Positions 18,824-27,029 of a stretch of DNA of 64,000 bases are shown piece after piece; position 1 is the stretch's first letter; the number at the start of each line of letters is the position of its first letter. The notes below the pieces were generated by a model that was not told the DNA's origin, ran no database searches, and was given only the letters and a program-made list of their open reading frames with translations. The translations under genes were made by a program, and so were the position numbers. The stretch comes from Sphingobacteriales bacterium 44-15 (GTDB lineage Bacteria; Bacteroidota; Bacteroidia; Chitinophagales; Chitinophagaceae): positions 108,082 through 172,081 of the forward strand of contig MKWG01000030.1 in the NCBI GenBank assembly GCA_001899685.1, read 5' to 3'.

Positions 18824-19213
18824 TCAGGGTTTTGCTGATGGATATTCATTGAGATTGTCAGAGACCCATTGAGTATATTTGTTAATTTGCTTACTAAGTG
18901 ATTCATAATCATCTCTAATCTTCTTATATAAAGCGTTATCAGTTAATGATTTTGTTTCGTACAAAAAATCAAGATGTATAATTATTTCATCACATTCAGC
19001 ATGAGCGTATATAAGAAACTTAATAAAATCCGCCTTGTACTTCTTGCGTCCATAGCCTTCAACAATAGATGAAGTGATACTTTTGGATGAACGCCTTATC
19101 TGTGATCCTTCTTCAAACATTTCAAATTTTGGCAATCCCAATGTGATTCGGTGGATTTCAATGGCAAGCCTTTTAGACAAGGGGTAAATCTGCAGATCCC
19201 GGTAACTTTTCAT
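18824..19213 (-). CDS. four-helix bundle (S23/IVP-type) protein
   Basis: A 129-residue all-helical protein with the family pattern YRDLQIYPLSKRLAIEIHR..., RRSSKSITSSIVEGYGRK, and FLIYAHAECDEIIIHLDFLYE. The family is the same fold as the proteins encoded in 23S rRNA intervening sequences and the Avd accessory proteins of diversity-generating retroelements; a nucleic-acid role is suspected but not settled. It is inserted between argE and argH, in the operon's direction, inside a pair of inverted heptamer arrays. No reverse transcriptase is nearby. The match to the family is clear; the role is unknown. Confidence 0.85.
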   Translation of the reverse strand: MKSYRDLQIYPLSKRLAIEIHRITLGLPKFEMFEEGSQIRRSSKSITSSIVEGYGRKKYKADFIKFLIYAHAECDEIIIHLDFLYETKSLTDNALYKKIRDDYESLSKQINKYTQWVSDNLNEYPSAKP

Positions 19214-19260
19214 GGTTAAATTTTTTAGAAGACTGTAAATTTATTACAATCTTGCCTATC

Positions 19261-19295
19261 CCCTGCACCCTGAGCCTTGAGCCTTGAAACTTGTC
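19261..19295. repeat. 7-bp periodic array 4, abutting argE stop
   Basis: Five units in phase: CCCTGCA, CCCTGAG, CCTTGAG, CCTTGAA, ACTTGTC. The last unit overlaps the argE stop codon. It is the inverted partner of array 3, with the four-helix gene between them. Confidence 0.75.
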
Positions 19296-20391
19296 ACCTC
19301 ACCGCCTTGCCCAACAACTCCACATACAACCTTACTCCTTCCCTGATCTCATTTACAAAAATAAATTCATCAGCGGTATGGCTTCTGGCAGAATCTCCCG
19401 GGCCAATCTTGAGCGCAGGAAAAGGCATCAGCGCTTTGTCGGAAGTGGTGGGAGACCCGTAATAGGTCCGACCAAGCTCCAATCCGGATTTTACCACCTG
19501 ATGATCAACAGCAATGGACGAAGACCGCATCCGCAGACTTCTTGGCGTGATCTCACAGGAGACATTGCTTTGAATCACAGCAAGCAGCTCTTCAAAAGTA
19601 TACAGCTCATTCACCCTGATATCCACTACAAAGCTGCACTGAGAAGGTACTACGTTATGCGCTTTATTTTCTGTTTGAACTACCGTAACGCTCATCTTGA
19701 CAGGACCAAGCAGATCAGAGACTTTTGGAAACCGGTACGTGCTGAACCAGTTAATATCTTTAATGGCTTTGTATATCGCATTATCACCTTCTTCCCGGGC
19801 GGCATGCCCTGCCTTGCCTGTTGCCACGCAATCCAGTACCAGCAGCCCTTTTTCTGCAACAGCCATCTGCATCTGTGTAGGCTCCCCCACTATCGCCCAC
19901 GCTATACCCTTATGCTCAACAGCACTGAGAAAGGCTTTGTTATGAAGCAACATTTCTATACCACCGCTGCCGGATATTTCCTCCTCTGCTGTAGCGGCCA
20001 GTATAATGTTATGCGAAAGGTTTTCTTTTTCATAGAAATACAGAAAAGCGGCGATGAGCGATACAAGCGCTCCACCCGCATCATTGCTCCCGAGCCCGTA
20101 AAGCTTTCCATCCTTTTCCGCGGGACTGAACGGATCCAGCGTATACCCTTTATTGGGTTTTACCGTATCATGATGGGAATTCAATAAAATGCTCGGTTTC
20201 TCAGGATCAAAATGCTTATTGGCAGCGTATACATTATTGCCTATGCGGAAATGCGGCAGTCCTTTCTGTGCCAGGAACAGGCATATCGCAGCAGCGGTAT
20301 TATCTTCTTCCTTACTATAAGAAGGAGTGGCTATTAATTCTTTCAACAAATCAATTGCCTCATCTGCCAGTATGGAAATATTGTTATTCAT
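19294..20391 (-). CDS. argE: M20 family acyl-ornithine deacylase
   Basis: Zinc-dependent M20 peptidase-family enzyme expected to remove the acyl group from acyl-citrulline or acyl-ornithine in this pathway. The 365-residue protein has the metal ligands in LLNSHHDTVKP, GLGSNDAGGALVS, the catalytic TAEEEISGSGG and the late His of ARSHTADEF. In operons with an acyl-ornithine carbamoyltransferase the deacylase acts on acyl-citrulline, so argE is used in that broad sense. Its start overlaps the end of argB by 8 bases (translational coupling). Confidence 0.88.
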   Translation of the reverse strand: MNNNISILADEAIDLLKELIATPSYSKEEDNTAAAICLFLAQKGLPHFRIGNNVYAANKHFDPEKPSILLNSHHDTVKPNKGYTLDPFSPAEKDGKLYGLGSNDAGGALVSLIAAFLYFYEKENLSHNIILAATAEEEISGSGGIEMLLHNKAFLSAVEHKGIAWAIVGEPTQMQMAVAEKGLLVLDCVATGKAGHAAREEGDNAIYKAIKDINWFSTYRFPKVSDLLGPVKMSVTVVQTENKAHNVVPSQCSFVVDIRVNELYTFEELLAVIQSNVSCEITPRSLRMRSSSIAVDHQVVKSGLELGRTYYGSPTTSDKALMPFPALKIGPGDSARSHTADEFIFVNEIREGVRLYVELLGKAVR

Positions 20392-21184
20392 TGCTAATGG
20401 TTGTACCAGACTCCCCGTTTATTAACTGCTCAAGCAGCTCTGCTTTCCCGATAATAACTTTTTTTACACCGCTGTCCAGGGCTGCAAAAGCATTATCCAG
20501 CTTGGGGATCATGCCGGCAAATATTTTTTGCTGCGCTTTCAATTCCCGGAATGAAGAAGGGTCTATTGCCGGGATAACAGTGCTGTCATCATTGGCATCA
20601 AGCAATACCCCGCTTTTTTCAAAAGAATAGATCAGTGATACATCATATACTGCAGACAATGCTTTTGCCGTTTCCTGTGCAATGGTGTCTGCATTGGTAT
20701 TGAGCAATTGCCCTTTTTTGTCATGGGTAATGGGCGCCAGCACTACCGTCATTTGTTGCTCCAGCAGGGCTTTCAGCAGATCTGTATTCACCTCATTAAT
20801 ATCACCTGCAAATCCATAGTCTACATCTCCTTTCGCAGTTCTTTTATGCGCTAAAATTACATTCCCGTCCGCACCGCTCAGTCCTATGGCATTACATCCG
20901 TTTGCCTGCAGTTGCGCTACTATATTTTTATTGATATACCCGGCATATACCATGGTAACTATCTTCAGCGTCTCCGCATCCGTGATTCGTCGCCCGTCCA
21001 CCAGTTGCTGCTCAATTCCCATCTGCTCCGCCAGTCTGGTAGCCAGCTTACCGCCGCCATGCACAAGCACGAGGCCTCCGTTATTGGCAATGGATTGTGT
21101 TGCAAAAGACTTAAGAAACGCAGCCAGCTTCTCTTCATCGTCTATGATATTGCCTCCGATCTTTATAACATATATTTTCTTCAT
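20384..21184 (-). CDS. argB: acetylglutamate kinase
   Basis: Phosphorylates N-acylglutamate, the second step of the pathway. From ATG 21184 it is 266 residues, beginning MKKIYVIKIGGNIID, with the substrate loop LVLVHGGGK and the GLSGADGN motif of the amino-acid-kinase fold. An in-frame reading extends to 21298, but that part overlaps argF' and has no family resemblance, so the internal start is chosen. It begins 13 bases after the argF' stop. Confidence 0.95.
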   Translation of the reverse strand: MKKIYVIKIGGNIIDDEEKLAAFLKSFATQSIANNGGLVLVHGGGKLATRLAEQMGIEQQLVDGRRITDAETLKIVTMVYAGYINKNIVAQLQANGCNAIGLSGADGNVILAHKRTAKGDVDYGFAGDINEVNTDLLKALLEQQMTVVLAPITHDKKGQLLNTNADTIAQETAKALSAVYDVSLIYSFEKSGVLLDANDDSTVIPAIDPSSFRELKAQQKIFAGMIPKLDNAFAALDSGVKKVIIGKAELLEQLINGESGTTISNE

Positions 21185-21197
21185 GCTTATCTGTATG

Positions 21198-22166
21198 CTA
21201 CTGGCGAAGCAGGCGCGATAATATTGCCTGGGCAGCCCACACCCTGTTGGAAGCCTGCTGTGTAATAATGCTGTTTGCACCATCAAGTATCTCATCACTT
21301 AATTCCACATTTCTTCTCACCGGCAGGCAGTGCATCACTTTGGCATTATTGGTAATGGATAATTTATCACTGGTCAGCATCCACTCAGGATCATTGCAAT
21401 AGATCTTACCGTAGTCTTTATACGTGCTCCAGTTCTTGACATACACAAAATCTGCATCTTTCAATGCTTCTTCCTGGTTGTGTGTGATAGCAGCGCCTTT
21501 GGTAAATTGCTCATCCAGTTCATAATCTTCAGGATGGGTAATAGTAAAATCAGCTTCACCCCACGCATTCACCCATTGTGCAAAGCTGTTGGCCACGCAT
21601 TGCGGCAGGGCCTTTACATGCGGCGCCCAGGTGAGCACGATTTTGGGTTTACGATTTGTGGTTTGAGGTTTATGGTTTTGCAATACTTCGGTCATTGTAA
21701 TGATATCTGTAAGGCTTTGCAAAGGATGAAGTGTAGCGCTTTCCAGGCTCACTACCGGTATGCCTGCATATTTAATGAACTGCTTTATATACAGCTCACT
21801 GTAGTCATCTTCCCTGTTTTTCAACGCGGGAAAAGTACGGATACACAGGATGTCAAAGTACTTCCCCATGATAGGCGCAGCATCCTTTACATGCTCTACC
21901 TTGCTGCCGCTCATGATGGCTTCTTCTTCAAATTCGAGCGCCCAGCCTTCGCTGCCTACATTGAACACAATAGGCTCCATACCGAGGTTCTGTGCTGCTA
22001 TCTGCGTGCTGAGCCTCGTACGCATGCTCGGATTCAGAAATAACAGACCAATGCGTTTATCCTTTCCCAGTAATCTGTCTTTGAACGGATCTGCCTTATA
22101 CGCCAGCGCTTCCTTTACAATGGCATTGATATCGGGAATATCTTTTACGGAAATAAATTGTTTCAA
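21198..22166 (-). CDS. argF': N-acylornithine (succinyl/acetyl) carbamoyltransferase
   Basis: Carbamoylates an N-acylated ornithine rather than ornithine; this variant is typical of Bacteroidota and Xanthomonads. The 322-residue protein has the carbamoyl-phosphate motif SMRTRLST, the HPLQS motif and the late HCLPVRR. Position 90 in SGSKVEHVKDA is Val; by memory of the family this site is Pro in the Bacteroides succinylornithine enzyme and Glu in the Xanthomonas acetylornithine enzyme, so a succinyl substrate seems somewhat more likely. Residues 163-174 (QNHKPQTTNRKP) are encoded by a heptamer array and look like a roughly 7-residue insertion relative to the Bacteroides enzyme. Confidence 0.9.
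   Translation of the reverse strand: MKQFISVKDIPDINAIVKEALAYKADPFKDRLLGKDKRIGLLFLNPSMRTRLSTQIAAQNLGMEPIVFNVGSEGWALEFEEEAIMSGSKVEHVKDAAPIMGKYFDILCIRTFPALKNREDDYSELYIKQFIKYAGIPVVSLESATLHPLQSLTDIITMTEVLQNHKPQTTNRKPKIVLTWAPHVKALPQCVANSFAQWVNAWGEADFTITHPEDYELDEQFTKGAAITHNQEEALKDADFVYVKNWSTYKDYGKIYCNDPEWMLTSDKLSITNNAKVMHCLPVRRNVELSDEILDGANSIITQQASNRVWAAQAILSRLLRQ
21645..21680. repeat. 7-bp periodic array 5, inside argF' coding sequence
   Basis: Five units in phase on the plus strand: GGGTTTA, CGATTTG, TGGTTTG, AGGTTTA, TGGTTTT. They encode the KPQTTN-type segment of argF'. Three units are 21 bases, so such an insertion keeps the reading frame. Confidence 0.7.
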
Positions 22167-22189
22167 TGTAGCAGCATTTAAATAGTTAG

Positions 22190-22210
22190 GAAACCTGCTG
22201 GGCAGGTTTC
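22190..22210. repeat. small palindrome between argD and argF'
   Basis: A 9-bp stem (GAAACCTGC with GCAGGTTTC) and a 3-base loop fill most of the 59-base gap. It has no U-tract, so it is more likely a REP-like palindrome or RNA stability element than a terminator. Confidence 0.55.
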
Positions 22211-22225
22211 GATCAAAATCCAGGA

Positions 22226-23404
22226 TCAGGCATCTGCTTCCACCACGGCAGGCTCATTATTAGTGCCGGTCATTACCGCTATTTCCTCTCTGAGCGCTTC
22301 GATAAAATCTTCCGCATCTCTTCTTTTCAGAGCAAGTGACGGCAACAGGCGGATCACATTAGGCTTGGCTTCACCCGTGAATATTTTTTGATTAAGCAGC
22401 AGGTTTTTCCTGAGGTCTTTTAAAGATTCAGGCACGTCGAAACCTATCATCAGTCCCCTGCCTCTCACATTCTTCAATTCGGGGATATTATTCAATTCCT
22501 CTTTCAGGTATTTGCCTACCATCACCGCATTGCCCAGCAATTTTTCCTGCTCCAGCACTTCTAATACCGCTATGGCGGCAGCACAGGCAAGATGGTTGCC
22601 GCCAAAAGTGGTGCCCAGTTGAAAATGTTTTGGTTTGATATGCGGCGCTATAATGATGCCTGCCACCGGGAATCCATTACCCATACCCTTGGCCATTGTA
22701 TATATATCCGCTTTCACCCCGGCAAAATCATGACTGAAAAACTTACCGCTCCTGCCATACCCGCACTGTACGCTGTCTGCTATATATACAGCGCCATATT
22801 GATCGCAGAGGCTGCGGATCTTCCTTAAAAAATCCTCATCGGCTACATTAATGCCGCCCACTCCCTGTATGCCTTCAATAATAACGGAAGATATTTCTTT
22901 GCCGTTCTTCTTAAAACAATCTTCCAGCGTCTGCTCATCATTAAACGGCAGGAAGATCACATTATCGGTTTCATTCACCGGGGCAACATAATTTTTATTA
23001 TCCGTTACCGACACAGCCAGCGATGTTCTCCCGTGAAAGGATTTGCTGAAAGCGACTACTTTTTTTCTTCCGTTGTGAAAAGAGGCAAGCTTCAGGGCAT
23101 TTTCATTTGCCTCAGCGCCGCTGTTGCACAAAAACAACTGGTAATCTTCTTTGCCCGATAATTTACCAAGCTTTGCAGCCAGCTCTTCCTGCAGGGGGAT
23201 TCTGATAGAATTGCTGTAAAAAGCAATTTTCTTAAGCTGTTCCTCAATGCGCTGTACCCAGTGAGGATGGGTATGTCCTATGGATATTACAGCGTGACCG
23301 CCATACAGGTCAAGGTACTGCTCGCCTTTATCATCCCACACATAAGAGCCTTTTGCTTTTACGATGGCTATATTGTTGATCGGGTATACGTCGAATAGAT
23401 TCAT
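22226..23404 (-). CDS. argD: acyl-ornithine aminotransferase
   Basis: PLP-dependent class III aminotransferase that converts N-acylglutamate semialdehyde to N-acylornithine. The 392 residues include LFLCNSGAEANENALKLA (phosphate binding), SFHGRTSLAVSVT, YIADSVQCGYGR (Asp to the PLP ring nitrogen) and TMAKGMGNGFP with the Schiff-base Lys. The C-terminus has a short non-conserved tail (NNEPAVVEADA). The gene lies after a 277-base gap holding heptamer arrays 6 and 7, the longest gap in the operon. Confidence 0.94.
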   Translation of the reverse strand: MNLFDVYPINNIAIVKAKGSYVWDDKGEQYLDLYGGHAVISIGHTHPHWVQRIEEQLKKIAFYSNSIRIPLQEELAAKLGKLSGKEDYQLFLCNSGAEANENALKLASFHNGRKKVVAFSKSFHGRTSLAVSVTDNKNYVAPVNETDNVIFLPFNDEQTLEDCFKKNGKEISSVIIEGIQGVGGINVADEDFLRKIRSLCDQYGAVYIADSVQCGYGRSGKFFSHDFAGVKADIYTMAKGMGNGFPVAGIIIAPHIKPKHFQLGTTFGGNHLACAAAIAVLEVLEQEKLLGNAVMVGKYLKEELNNIPELKNVRGRGLMIGFDVPESLKDLRKNLLLNQKIFTGEAKPNVIRLLPSLALKRRDAEDFIEALREEIAVMTGTNNEPAVVEADA

Positions 23405-23436
23405 GTTATGATTTGATTATTAGTTTGTGAATAGGT

Positions 23437-23478
23437 GTCAGATAGCTATAAGCTGTGAGCTATGGGCTATGAGCTATA
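23437..23478. repeat. 7-bp periodic array 6, upstream of argD
   Basis: Six units in phase: GTCAGAT, AGCTATA, AGCTGTG, AGCTATG, GGCTATG, AGCTATA. Positions 23444-23468 are the reverse complement of 23646-23670 at 24 of 25 bases. Confidence 0.85.
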
Positions 23479-23633
23479 GGCACATCGTCGTAAAAGCTTC
23501 ATAAAAACTATCAGCATCATTGTCTCTGTTACATTTGAAAATTTCACTACAATATTTTTTAATATACAAATAGATCAGTCAGCAAAAAATATTCTTCCTT
23601 CCTTGACACTTATATCAGGACAAGGCGCTAATA

Positions 23634-23670
23634 CTGTCAGCGATCAGCCCATAGCTCACAGCTGATAGCT
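23634..23670. repeat. 7-bp periodic array 7, downstream of argC
   Basis: Five units in phase (CTGTCAG, CGATCAG, CCCATAG, CTCACAG, CTGATAG), the inverted partner of array 6. The 177 bases between the two hold no reading frame of note. In the operon transcript they would form a long-stem loop between argC and argD. Confidence 0.85.
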
Positions 23671-23681
23671 CCTCCCTTCCC

Positions 23682-24671
23682 TCAGAACCCCGCCGCTTTC
23701 AGCCTCAACCCCGCCGCTTCGTCAATCCCAAACATCAGGTTCATATTTTGCACTGCCTGCCCGCTGGCGCCCTTCAGTAAATTATCTGTAATAGAATGGA
23801 TCACTAATTTGCTGCCCACTTTTTCTAACTGGATAATAGCTTTGTTGGTATTCACCACCTGCTTTAAAAAGATAGGCTGATCGCTTACGAACGTAAAGGC
23901 GGCGTCTTTATAGAAATTCTTATACAGTGTTACAAGCTCTTCATAGCTGCTTTCGCAGTGTATGGTAGAACTAATAAATATTCCTCTTGCGAAATCACCA
24001 CGCCAGGGCACAAAGTTGAGATCAATATCAGCCGCAGGCTGCAATTGCAATAACGACTCCCCTATTTCCCCGAGGTGCTGGTGTGTAAGTGTTTTATAGG
24101 CCTGTATATTGTTGGCTCTCCAGCTGAAATGCGATGTCGGCGTAAGCTTTTGCCCTGCACCGGTGCTTCCTGTTATGCCGGTAGTATATATTTCATCGAG
24201 CAATCCCGCTTTGGCAAGAGGCAATAACCCGAGTTGTATAGTAGTGGCAAAACAACCAGGGTTAGCGATATTATCAGCTTTCCTGATCTGTTCCCTGTTT
24301 AATTCCGGTAAACCATACACGAACTTACGGTTACCTGTAACCGATTGTTTGCTTAACCGGAAATCATTAGCCAGGTCAATGATCTTTATATTGTCTGCAA
24401 CCTGGTTTTCTGATAAAAATTTCTTCGATTCTCCATGCCCCAGGCACAGGAACAAAAGGTCAACACCACCACCTAATCCCGAAAGATCATTAGTGAACAA
24501 TAGTGAAGTTTCCCCAAACAGATCCTCGTGAATAGCTGCAACCGGTTTCCCGGCATTGCTCCGGCTGTGAATAAAACCGATCTCCGCAGCAGGATGATTA
24601 ATGAGCAACCTGATCAGTTCTCCTCCTGTGTATCCTGCACCTCCGATTATTCCGATTTTAATTTTCTTCAT
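23682..24671 (-). CDS. argC: N-acyl-gamma-glutamyl-phosphate reductase
   Basis: NADPH-dependent reduction of N-acylglutamyl phosphate to the semialdehyde. The 329-residue protein has the dinucleotide motif GIIGGAGYTGGELIRLL at the N-terminus, the catalytic Cys in NPGCFATTIQLG and the TGSTGAGQK/HLGEIGE regions. It starts 23 bases after argG. Downstream the operon continues past the inverted heptamer arrays into argD. Confidence 0.95.
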   Translation of the reverse strand: MKKIKIGIIGGAGYTGGELIRLLINHPAAEIGFIHSRSNAGKPVAAIHEDLFGETSLLFTNDLSGLGGGVDLLFLCLGHGESKKFLSENQVADNIKIIDLANDFRLSKQSVTGNRKFVYGLPELNREQIRKADNIANPGCFATTIQLGLLPLAKAGLLDEIYTTGITGSTGAGQKLTPTSHFSWRANNIQAYKTLTHQHLGEIGESLLQLQPAADIDLNFVPWRGDFARGIFISSTIHCESSYEELVTLYKNFYKDAAFTFVSDQPIFLKQVVNTNKAIIQLEKVGSKLVIHSITDNLLKGASGQAVQNMNLMFGIDEAAGLRLKAAGF

Positions 24672-24694
24672 GTCAAATAATATTGGGCTGATAT

Positions 24695-25894
24695 TTACTT
24701 ACCGGCAGCATCTTGCTTTACAAGTTGATAGATAGACGTCTGATTACCGAATATCTTACTGAACCCTCTTACATCTTCACCGGTAAAGCCTGTATTCATT
24801 TCACCGTATTTTCCAAATTTGCTGTTCATCAGGTCGTATGGCGATGCAATACCAATGATCTGGAAACGATAGGGATGCAAATATACGAATGCATCTCCGG
24901 TCACATGCTGTTGGGAATTTTCGAGAAATGCCTCTATATCACGCATTACGGGATCCAGTATCTGGCCTTCATGCAGCCAGTTGCCGTAAAACTGAGCAAG
25001 CTGGTCTTTCCAGTTCAGTTGCCATTTGGTGAGCACATGCTTTTCCAGCGCATGATGCGCTTTCAAAATGATCATCGGAGCCGCGGCCTCAAATCCCACA
25101 CGCCCTTTTATCCCGATAATGGTGTCTCCAACGTGTATATCGCGGCCTATGCCGTAGGGACCAGCAATGCTTTGCAGGTATTGAATAGCTTCCGTGGGAT
25201 GGTCAAATTGCTTATCATCCACAGCAACCAGTTGTCCTTCCTTAAAGCTAAGCTTTACTTCCCGCTCTCCCGTGGCAGTTACCTGTGTAGGCCAGGCTTC
25301 TTCGGGCAACATTCCTTTGGAAGACAAAGTTTCCTTACCGCCCACACTGGTACCCCAGAGCCCTTTGTTGATAGAATATACGGCTTTTGCAAAATTCATT
25401 TCCACGCCTTTCTTCTTCAGGTAATCAATCTCTTCCTCGCGGCTCAGCTTCATGTCCCTTATCGGCGTGATGATCTCTACGCCGGGGATCATGATATGAA
25501 AGATCATGTCAAAGCGCACCTGGTCGTTGCCCGCACCTGTGCTGCCATGCGCCACGGCATCAGCCTTAAGCTTCTTAACGTGTTCGGCTATATGCAATGC
25601 CTGGCTCAGCCTTTCGGCACTTACGCTTAAGGGGTAGGTATTGTTCTTAAGCACATTCCCGTATATAAGATATCTGATAATGGCATCGTAATAAGACTTC
25701 ACCGCATTTACGGTAGTATGGGTTTTTACCCCCAGCTTATAGGCGTGCGCTTCTATTTTCTTCAGCTCTTCCTCGTCAAACCCGCCTGTATTAACGATCA
25801 CAGAATGTACTTCATACCCCTTGTCTTCGGTTAAATATTTTACGCAAAAAGAAGTATCTAATCCTCCGCTAAATCCTAATACAATTTTTTTCAT
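24695..25894 (-). CDS. argG: argininosuccinate synthase
   Basis: ATP-dependent joining of citrulline and aspartate. From the Met at 25894 it is 399 residues, starting MKKIVLGFSGGLDTSFC with the PP-loop SGGLDTS; HGSTGAGNDQVRF and the GKETLSS segment are also visible. A start at 25921 would add nine residues not seen in the family. Second gene of the operon, 47 bases after the GNAT gene. Confidence 0.95.
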   Translation of the reverse strand: MKKIVLGFSGGLDTSFCVKYLTEDKGYEVHSVIVNTGGFDEEELKKIEAHAYKLGVKTHTTVNAVKSYYDAIIRYLIYGNVLKNNTYPLSVSAERLSQALHIAEHVKKLKADAVAHGSTGAGNDQVRFDMIFHIMIPGVEIITPIRDMKLSREEEIDYLKKKGVEMNFAKAVYSINKGLWGTSVGGKETLSSKGMLPEEAWPTQVTATGEREVKLSFKEGQLVAVDDKQFDHPTEAIQYLQSIAGPYGIGRDIHVGDTIIGIKGRVGFEAAAPMIILKAHHALEKHVLTKWQLNWKDQLAQFYGNWLHEGQILDPVMRDIEAFLENSQQHVTGDAFVYLHPYRFQIIGIASPYDLMNSKFGKYGEMNTGFTGEDVRGFSKIFGNQTSIYQLVKQDAAGK

Positions 25895-25941
25895 ATCCGG
25901 TCTGGTTTGTTTGAAATACAAAAAATATGGTTAAGGCAAAA

Positions 25942-26658
25942 TCACAGGCTGAACAAAAAGCTGAATATTCCTGCAAGCCCCCTTTTTTTAGGGGTTTCTT
26001 CCTTTTCTTTCTTGAGGAATGGCTGCAGCAGCTTCCATTTTTTTATGCGCATAAACCGCTCATAGAGCTTGGAATGCTGTTGAAAATCCTCTTTGGTTTC
26101 TTCGGGTGTATAGTGATCTTTAGGATCGTACAGCATGGCAGTGCATAAGCAGTTCTTCCGTTCCTTGCTCATGAGAATGTCATAATTGACACAGCTTTTG
26201 CAGCCGGCCCAGAAAGCTTCATCCTGGGTGAGCTCTGAATAAGTTACCGGTTCATAACCCAGCTCTGAGTTGATCTTCATCACAGCCAGACCGGTAGTAA
26301 GCCCAAAGATCTTGGCTTCGGGGTACAGCTTACGGCTCAGCTGGAAAATTTTTGCCTTTATGGCACGCGCTAACCCGCCTTTGCGGAAAGGGGGCGCAAC
26401 AATCAGACCGGAATTGGCCACATACTGCCCGTGGCTCCAGGTCTCTATATAGCAAAATCCCGCCCAGACCCCTTCTTTGCTGAAAGCTATTACCGCCTTG
26501 CCTTCCCGCATTTTCTGCTGGATATACTCAGGGGTTCTTTTAGCGATACCCGTCCCCCTCGCTTTGGCCGACGAAGCCATCTCATCGCAAATGATCTGCG
26601 CGAAGTCAAGGTGACTCTCGTTGGCAATCAATACCTGAAATTGTTCCTGGGTTTTCAT
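25942..26658 (-). CDS. GNAT acyltransferase, likely first arginine enzyme
   Basis: A 238-residue GNAT protein with the acyl-CoA binding segment APPFRKGGLARAIKAKIFQL (the R/Q-x-x-G-x-G/A pattern) and a cysteine-rich stretch GCKSC...CLC around residues 158-178 that could bind metal. It is the first gene of the arginine operon; no argA or argJ is present, so it is the natural candidate for N-acylglutamate synthase (acetyl- or succinyl-). The Lys/Glu-rich tail ends in a hydrophobic FSFLFSL. Assignment rests on context and the fold. Confidence 0.75.
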   Translation of the reverse strand: MKTQEQFQVLIANESHLDFAQIICDEMASSAKARGTGIAKRTPEYIQQKMREGKAVIAFSKEGVWAGFCYIETWSHGQYVANSGLIVAPPFRKGGLARAIKAKIFQLSRKLYPEAKIFGLTTGLAVMKINSELGYEPVTYSELTQDEAFWAGCKSCVNYDILMSKERKNCLCTAMLYDPKDHYTPEETKEDFQQHSKLYERFMRIKKWKLLQPFLKKEKEETPKKRGLAGIFSFLFSL

Positions 26659-26783
26659 TTTCGTTTTTAAAGCTTAATACTGGTCATGTAGGTTAAATTA
26701 TTGGAAAAGCACCGGTTTTATGGCAATATTGGCCATGGCAACTTTTACCCCACTGGTGAGAAGTGCGTTATGTTAAGTTGGTA

Positions 26784-26915
26784 TCAACGTCGTACCCTGA
26801 AGGGGGTTTGAGGACAGAAAAAAACTGCTCCGGGCAGAACAGGAAAAACCCCACGCAATGTAGTATCCGGGAGAGCCGGTACGTCAGCGATTACTGTGGT
26901 GAGATTTTTTTGCAT
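26784..26915 (-). CDS. candidate leader peptide of the arginine operon
   Basis: A 43-codon frame (MQKNLTTVIADV... ending FRVRR) that stops 126 bases before the GNAT start. Four Arg codons are present (CGT, AGG, CGA, CGT), three of them in the last four codons. A weak hairpin followed by seven Us (CTGC-loop-GCAG, near 26821-26837) lies inside the frame, ahead of the Arg cluster. That is not the classical attenuator order, so a regulatory role is only a suggestion. Nothing else is seen in the surrounding 26659-27029. Confidence 0.3.
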   Translation of the reverse strand: MQKNLTTVIADVPALPDTTLRGVFPVLPGAVFFCPQTPFRVRR

Positions 26916-27029
26916 TTTCAGTTCAATATAAAGCTGTGCTTTTAGTAAAATTTTTGACGATGCAAAGAAAATACATTTTTTAGTTGCAAGTCTATTTTTT
27001 ATGTGAAATTTTAATAATCAAATGCAAAT

